Below, piece by piece: positions 59,179 to 64,000 of a DNA stretch of 64,000 nt (position 1 is its first letter; the number at the start of each line of letters is the position of its first letter). This DNA is from Unio delphinus (taxonomy: Eukaryota; Mollusca; Bivalvia; Unionida; Unionidae): NCBI GenBank assembly GCA_029339505.1, contig JAQISU010000210.1, forward strand, positions 10,491,501 through 10,555,500, written 5' to 3'. The notes below the pieces were generated by a model. The model was not told the DNA's origin. It searched no databases and saw nothing but the letters and a program-made list of their open reading frames with translations. Made by a program: the position numbers and the translations under genes.

Positions 59179-59589
59179 TTAGACCCAATCCGTGAACGGA
59201 TCGTCCCTTTTTTTATATCCTTTCCCAGTTGCCTTCTTTAGTGCCATTCCTGCAGCAGCACCAACGGCTCCTAACGCTGCCGCTTTAGCCACCGCTGGGG
59301 CTGCTGCTGCAATCAATGCTGGAATCGCAGCTAACAACGGAAATATACCGCCTGTTTTAATCATATTTTTGATAGCAGCCGCAGAAAGAGTAATCTGAAC
59401 ACCTTTTTTGGCTGCAAGTGCATCATTGAAATGTTTCACCTCACGAGTTGTCAGCGATAGTTTATTTGCACCACCAGTCATTTGGTTGGGTTTCAACGTG
59501 ATTGTGGTTCCACATTTTTTAGCCGATTCTGATTGCAATTTTTTTATTTGACCGGGAGTTAACGCAACACTAATAACACTATATGACAT
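59179..59589 (-). CDS. pX-like core protein, shortened, Element 3
   Basis: 136 aa. Identical in plan to 48300-48824 up to GKGYKK, where the homopolymer has seven A instead of eight. The frame then leaves the LRLPGTPYSWYSGK repeats and stops. The functional head and GG-hydrophobic segment are intact. Either a recent frameshift or a variable slippage site. Confidence 0.72.
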   Translation of the reverse strand: MSYSVISVALTPGQIKKLQSESAKKCGTTITLKPNQMTGGANKLSLTTREVKHFNDALAAKKGVQITLSAAAIKNMIKTGGIFPLLAAIPALIAAAAPAVAKAAALGAVGAAAGMALKKATGKGYKKRDDPFTDWV

Positions 59590-59629
59590 TATACATAATT
59601 GATTGATTCTAAATCGTTTACAATTTCAA

Positions 59630-61033
59630 TTACATGTTTTCTACTGGGGCATCTACCACTCTCATTCTTCCACCAACACCTTCAAGTAGCATTGATTTAT
59701 CACTGAGAATGACAGCAACCGCTCTATAATTAGCAATAGCATCAGGCTTGGTTACATTAGCTCTAAAGTGTATATCAACGACGGACTGTCTTGTTAAATC
59801 GAGATGTTCCAGTGAGAAGTAATAGATCGGATACAGATTTTTAAAATCATATTGTGATATTTGCAAACCAGTATCCACATTTTGATCGCGTGCCATAAAT
59901 GACAACAGACGATGATAAACTCGTGCAATATGATTTTCTGTGTAATTAAGTTGTATATCCTCGGATGGTTCCTGTTGGCCGTTTATTCTCAGTGAGACGT
60001 CTTTCACACCTAATTGATCAAATATCATATGACTGAAACGTTGATCGCCAACTCGTGTGTTATCCTGTAACGCTACGAATATATGACGTGGCGCAGAAAC
60101 GCCTTGTTTTGATGCTAGATTCCACGTGAATAACCCGTTCAGATTTGATTGCTTCACATCTGTACTCACGGTTAGCCAACTCAACAACGACTTTCCTCCT
60201 TGGTCCATAAATGATAGTAATCGTTCTTCTGCGGTGATTGCTGGAGTCAACACTGGCATCCACAATGATATTTTTGTTAAATTGACTTTACCGGCATCAG
60301 CATTTGGATTTGCAGCATCTGCTGGAATCCTCCAAATTGCGTCGTTATCATCACTCTTTCGTACAAGCGATACTGTATGCTTCGCCCCATAAATAACTTT
60401 TCGGACGTTTCTACAGAATCCAAATATGTGATGCAGTGGAATCGCGCATGAAAATGATTTACGCCCTACTCCCAACATTGAGTTTCGTGTTGCAGCTCCT
60501 AGATTGAAATTAGGATCGTTGTTTATAATCATATCTTCGATACCAGCAGGAGCAGGGTTAGCAGCACGATCATTTGGTCGTCTTACAATGAATTGTTTTC
60601 CTCCAGCGTTATTTGTAGCATCTTTTGCAAACATCATAGAAGGTCCTGCTGATCTTGTATAATCATCAGAATATCTCGCTAACCCGATTATTGTTGTAGC
60701 CACATCAACATCGCGATCTATCGACTCGATTTCTTTTCCATCAATGAGGTATCTTGCACTCTCAAATAACGCCATAATACCATTATTGACAAAATCGACT
60801 TGAGTACCACCTGGATATGATGCTCCAGCAGCTGTTACAAGTTCTCCTTCTACTTCAATAAACGCTTCACAGGGCAAAAAATATTTACTGGTATCATGGA
60901 CTTGAAGTTCAATTCGCGATCGACTATTTGCGTCTATTGCATGATAAGCGTAATATTGATAATCGCGTACAGAATCATCCTTGCCAACTGGGGCGTCTAT
61001 ATCAAACGCCGGATCATGTGATTTTTTGAACAT
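59630..61033 (-). CDS. MCP: Major capsid protein, intact, Element 3
   Basis: 467 aa, uninterrupted, homologous to 46849-48259 over its whole length (FKKSHDPAFDIDAPVGKDD ... VVDAPVENM). Small differences lie in the loop around residues 140-170 (ATNNAGGKQFIVRRPNDRAA). Capsomer protein of this lineage; the assignment rests on position, size and block context. Confidence 0.88.
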   Translation of the reverse strand: MFKKSHDPAFDIDAPVGKDDSVRDYQYYAYHAIDANSRSRIELQVHDTSKYFLPCEAFIEVEGELVTAAGASYPGGTQVDFVNNGIMALFESARYLIDGKEIESIDRDVDVATTIIGLARYSDDYTRSAGPSMMFAKDATNNAGGKQFIVRRPNDRAANPAPAGIEDMIINNDPNFNLGAATRNSMLGVGRKSFSCAIPLHHIFGFCRNVRKVIYGAKHTVSLVRKSDDNDAIWRIPADAANPNADAGKVNLTKISLWMPVLTPAITAEERLLSFMDQGGKSLLSWLTVSTDVKQSNLNGLFTWNLASKQGVSAPRHIFVALQDNTRVGDQRFSHMIFDQLGVKDVSLRINGQQEPSEDIQLNYTENHIARVYHRLLSFMARDQNVDTGLQISQYDFKNLYPIYYFSLEHLDLTRQSVVDIHFRANVTKPDAIANYRAVAVILSDKSMLLEGVGGRMRVVDAPVENM

Positions 61034-61079
61034 TTTATTCTATTTATCAGAGTCTAAATCGTGAAATCATAAACGATTT

Positions 61080-61529
61080 TCATCGACGTAGTTTTTTAAA
61101 GCCGCTTCCTGCTATCATATTTGCAATATTGCTTTGGTCGGGAGTTAAAGCCATCGACGCTAATTTTTCGTCTACTGCGTTATTTATAATTCTACTAACA
61201 CTTGCAGGCATTTCCGCTGTAGATGGTAACGGTTTCTTTGAAAATCCTTTGGATTTTTCTCGTCTCACTAATGATGTTATTTTATTCTTCGCAGTTGAAA
61301 ACGCTTTTCCAGCAAAATCTCCAACAGCACTAATACCCTTATCACGAATAACTTCAATTGCTTTCATTCCTAGTTGTTTAGCCAACGGCATCACTTTTGG
61401 AGCCATTCTCGCAAATAACCCTGCAATGGTATTGCCTAAACCATCTCCGTAGTATGCTCTATAAACTAAAAACCGTGAATTAACTACGTAGACGGGGGTT
61501 GGTTTATCATGATTGTAGTGTATGATCAT
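61080..61529 (-). CDS. pVI-like virion protein, Element 3
   Basis: 149 aa, homologue of 46359-46808, ending GSGFKKLRR. The basic patch contains a GAAAATCC-TTT-GGATTTTT-type palindrome (61240-61258) within the coding sequence. Confidence 0.75.
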   Translation of the reverse strand: MIIHYNHDKPTPVYVVNSRFLVYRAYYGDGLGNTIAGLFARMAPKVMPLAKQLGMKAIEVIRDKGISAVGDFAGKAFSTAKNKITSLVRREKSKGFSKKPLPSTAEMPASVSRIINNAVDEKLASMALTPDQSNIANMIAGSGFKKLRR

Positions 61530-61591
61530 TATTTGAAATCAGAAACCATTTTTCAATTGGAAACGCTAGCGTTTTTATTCAGTCCCGGTGA

Positions 61592-62569
61592 TTAATCACT
61601 GTGATACCCACTTTCCACTAACTCGCCAATGAAATCTCGATATGTGCTGATATCCATGATACCACCCTGAAATAATCGTCTACAGATATCAGCTGCTTCA
61701 TTAATTATTTCCGGTGAGTTATTTCCAGCTCGGAAACCTCCTACAAGAACTTCTAATCGTGATATATCATTGATAACACTACCAGGACATGAAATCCTTG
61801 GATTCTCACTGGAATCTTGCAATCCGCTTCCGCTATAACCAGTTGCTTCATCCATTTTTTTCATTTCTTCTAAATTGGCTTTTTGTAAATAATCAAGAAT
61901 ATCATCATCAGGTGGTAGTTGTTTTTTAGGTGAAAAAGATATTTTCTTTGCAGGTTGCTGTCGCCTTCCTCGCAATTTTTGCGGTTTTTGTTGTTGTTTA
62001 AACTCTTCGCATTGATTATACACTTCGCCCACCTCATTGATATATCCAATGTATGATGCGTTACCCTTCTTCTTAATTCTACCTGTTTTTTCAGTTTTGA
62101 TTTTGTAGAATATATCAGCCCAGTGAGTTATATCTCTAACAAAGTTATGATGTTCTGGTTTCAACAAATTTTTCCTGTTTTCATAAGTCGTAACAACAAG
62201 CGCAGGAATTTTTGCTAGTTTAGTCTCAATGATTGCTGCTAAACCCGCCTCGTTAAATATCACGCGTAAATCATCTACTATTTCTTTTGATTCTATTTGT
62301 TTTGTTTGTTCAGTTTTCGCTGCTATTTTTTCGAGTTCACCGATAACAGATTTTCCCGTCTCGGGAACATCTCCCAGTATAGCACGCTCTATCCCCTTCG
62401 TTGCTGTGGTTACTGGTTTAAACAATTTTTCGGATCCCATAGCAAAATCAGTCTGAAGACTCAGTCGTTGTTGTAGTTTATTCCGTACAGAGTCACGAAT
62501 TGGTACAAATCTCCTGATTGCATCCAGTCGTTCACGAGCCAATCGGGTTGTTAATGCTTCATTGACCAT
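61592..62569 (-). CDS. Conserved Polinton virion-block protein, Element 3
   Basis: 325 aa, homologue of 45295-46281 with the same RLEVLVGGFRAGNNS C-terminal motif. A palindromic insertion (61791-61807, GAAATCCTTGGATTCTC on the plus strand) adds four residues, E-N-P-R-type, before SCPGS relative to Element 2. Confidence 0.75.
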   Translation of the reverse strand: MVNEALTTRLARERLDAIRRFVPIRDSVRNKLQQRLSLQTDFAMGSEKLFKPVTTATKGIERAILGDVPETGKSVIGELEKIAAKTEQTKQIESKEIVDDLRVIFNEAGLAAIIETKLAKIPALVVTTYENRKNLLKPEHHNFVRDITHWADIFYKIKTEKTGRIKKKGNASYIGYINEVGEVYNQCEEFKQQQKPQKLRGRRQQPAKKISFSPKKQLPPDDDILDYLQKANLEEMKKMDEATGYSGSGLQDSSENPRISCPGSVINDISRLEVLVGGFRAGNNSPEIINEAADICRRLFQGGIMDISTYRDFIGELVESGYHSD

Positions 62570-62880
62570 TATTTAAAATCAGAAACAATTTTTCAATTGC
62601 AAAACAATTTTTCAATCCGACCTAACACCATCGGATGGTCATGGAAGTGTTTTAACATCTCTATCAATGATGGCGAAAGTGTGGAAATCCTTATAAAAAA
62701 AAAAATCACACTTTCGCCACTTTTCCATTGATAAATCCGAACCAGCCATCAATTTTTTATTCACTGATTTCAACAGTTTTGATCAAAAAATGCTAAAAAA
62801 AAAATTAAAATCTCTATGAGGGACGGTCACAATCAAATAATGATAAATGGTTGGTCAATCAAATAATGATAAATGGTCAA
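62570..62880. other. Intergenic region with repeats, Element 3
   Basis: Counterpart of 44992-45294. Contains ACCATCGGATGGT, an inverted pair AGTGTGGAAATCC..., CACACTTTCGCC / GGCGAAAGTGTGG (about 62665-62720), and a two-copy direct repeat GGTCAATCAAATAATGATAA. Longer than in Element 2 by a hairpin-containing segment. Confidence 0.5.
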
Positions 62881-63237
62881 TCAAAATTGTTCATTTTCTT
62901 GAATTAACGCCCGTAGGTTTCTAACTTTAGAATTAACCTCCTTTTTCAATTCGTATTCGTACCCCAATTCTTTTCGTATTCGTTCTACGATGGTATACAA
63001 CGGAGCGAACATACTTACGTCACTGGAAAATGCGAGAGAGTCCTTAATAGAATTCTGAATTCTTTTGATGAGCGCATACTTCTTTGGTAGCATATATTTA
63101 TTGTTGTTAACTCCGTATTCTATGTCCTGAAAATCAGACATGATTTGATCAGGATTTAACCCATCTGATAGTTCAATATCCCAACCTTTCAATTTTGAAA
63201 TCTCGGATAAAATGCTATTCATGTTTTCAGAATTCAT
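62881..63237 (-). CDS. Small helical protein, unknown, Element 3
   Basis: 118 aa from the ATG at 63237, nearly identical to 44635-44991. Confidence 0.75.
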   Translation of the reverse strand: MNSENMNSILSEISKLKGWDIELSDGLNPDQIMSDFQDIEYGVNNNKYMLPKKYALIKRIQNSIKDSLAFSSDVSMFAPLYTIVERIRKELGYEYELKKEVNSKVRNLRALIQENEQF

Positions 63238-63281
63238 TATTCTATAATAATGATATATTTCTAAATGAAAAATATGACGCA

Positions 63282-63773
63282 TTAGACATAACTAAATTGA
63301 ACTTTTTGTCCCGTCCTTTTTGAAATAGCCGTCTTGGTTATTCCCTCTGCAACATATCGTACTGAGGATATACAAATATCGAAGTGCCTACCGGCTTCAT
63401 TCATTGATTGAAATATTTTTTCTTCGTTAGTTATCGTATTCAAAGATTTCACAGATCTCGCTTTTTTCGAGTATTTCCCAGTCCCCCCTCGTTCGGTATT
63501 CTCACTTTGTGTAACAGCCTGCAGATTTGATAAAGAATTGTTTTTCGGATTAGAATCGATATGATCAATGACAGAATCATCCTCGATCAATCCATGGAAA
63601 CACTCGTACACGAAACGATGATTGAGATATTTCTTCTTTCCAGCACCAAACATCAAATACCCCATACCATTATCCCACCCAACTGATTTCTTCAGTCTGC
63701 GGTTTCTTACAACACCATCACTGGATGCTTCATAATTTGTGATCACAGGGTGTTGTCTGAATTCTTGGTTCAT
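63282..63773 (-). CDS. HNH endonuclease (homing-type), Element 3
   Basis: 163 aa, homologue of 44099-44590, with HNH core VIDHIDSNPKNNSLSNLQA and NUMOD-like tail. Substitutions are more frequent than in the neighbouring virion genes (for example MFGAGKKKYLNHRF and SMNEAGRHFDICISS). Confidence 0.9.
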   Translation of the reverse strand: MNQEFRQHPVITNYEASSDGVVRNRRLKKSVGWDNGMGYLMFGAGKKKYLNHRFVYECFHGLIEDDSVIDHIDSNPKNNSLSNLQAVTQSENTERGGTGKYSKKARSVKSLNTITNEEKIFQSMNEAGRHFDICISSVRYVAEGITKTAISKRTGQKVQFSYV

Positions 63774-63787
63774 TCGTATACATAATA

Positions 63788-64000
63788 CTATTGTTTGTCT
63801 AATTCATCGTTTGGTTTAATGATAAATCTTTCGATGTAGTCTTGAGGAGTTCTTATGATTTTATCCTTGACTCTGTCAAGGATACTGACTTTGTCAGCGT
63901 CAAGAATACTGACTTTGTCAGCGTCAAGAATACTGACTTTGTCAGCGTCAGGGTTAAAATTTCTGATTGATTGTCCATTTTTTATTCTTTTATCATAATA
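63788..64000 (-). CDS. Partial gene with 8-aa repeats, unknown, Element 3
   Basis: The last 70 codons of a minus-strand frame entering from outside the window. It contains three copies of DADKVSIL (24-bp DNA repeats, about 63890-63950) followed by KDKIIRTPQDYIERFIIKPN and a stop at 63788-63790. There is no counterpart in Element 2, where the divergent polymerase begins at this place. Family unknown. Confidence 0.55.
   Translation of the reverse strand, partial: YYDKRIKNGQSIRNFNPDADKVSILDADKVSILDADKVSILDRVKDKIIRTPQDYIERFIIKPNDELDKQ

Larger units (their letters stand above)
55335..64000 (-). mobile_element. Element 3: inverted relative of Element 2, continues past window
   Basis: Starts with AGCAGCAGAGAGGGTG and a 228-bp foldback terminus like Element 2, then carries the same virion genes in the same relative order on the minus strand, from minor capsid (left) to HNH (right). 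Proteins are nearly identical to those of Element 2 except for local patches. The MCP is intact here. Beyond the HNH gene it diverges: another minus-strand frame lies where Element 2 has its divergent polymerase. The far terminal repeat is outside the window. Confidence 0.93.

Overview
The window is invertebrate nuclear DNA, most likely molluscan. Evidence for a eukaryotic nuclear genome is the long (TA)n/(TG)n/(GA)n microsatellites, a tRNA-derived SINE with a molluscan-looking 3' half, a Penelope-like and an RTE-like retroelement relic, TATA-box promoters, AATAAA signals, and a broken host peptide-GPCR gene. The species cannot be fixed from sequence alone. There is no sign of bacterial genes, rRNA or CRISPR.

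Four Polinton/Maverick-class (adintovirus-like) insertions dominate. Element 1 (5856-26531, 20.7 kb) has 426-bp terminal inverted repeats and a 6-bp target duplication CTCTGG. It sits inside the coding exon of a galanin/allatostatin-A-receptor-like GPCR, whose two halves flank it in the same reading frame. It carries a minus-strand block of capsid, protease, integrase, packaging ATPase and protein-primed PolB genes, a BIR (IAP-like) gene and several small basic or coiled-coil proteins. Four in-frame stop codons lie in otherwise intact frames (PolB 1, ATPase 2, zinc-knuckle 1). Five genes near its two ends finish, 17-40 nt after the stop codon, with a 16-nt stem-loop plus a purine-rich downstream element. 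Both match the 3' processing signals of replication-dependent histone mRNAs, whereas the central blocks and the zinc-knuckle gene end in AATAAA.

A degraded Polinton relic (about 33620-35360) retains traces of protease, a possible PLA2-like gene and a chromodomain integrase. Element 2 (37639-52592, 15.0 kb, 5-bp duplication AAGTA) is a different lineage. Its 283-bp terminal repeats each contain a 227-bp foldback. It encodes an ATPase, a zinc ribbon plus parvovirus-type phospholipase A2 (frameshifted), an integrase without chromodomain, a 1307-aa polymerase-SF1 helicase-HNH fusion, a stand-alone HNH nuclease, and a plus-strand virion block (pVI-like, MCP, pX-like, protease, fibre-like, membrane protein, minor capsid). 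Element 3 (55335 to beyond 64000) is a close relative of element 2 in inverted orientation; its virion block is well preserved but a different gene stands where element 2 has its polymerase.

The remaining host DNA (1-5849, 26538-37633, 52598-55334) is mostly AT-rich with microsatellites, minisatellites, a duplicated dispersed repeat, SINE-containing tandem units and retroelement relics. The most notable observations are the histone-type 3' ends in element 1, the fused replication protein of element 2, and short palindromes that differ between elements 2 and 3 and sit both between and inside genes.
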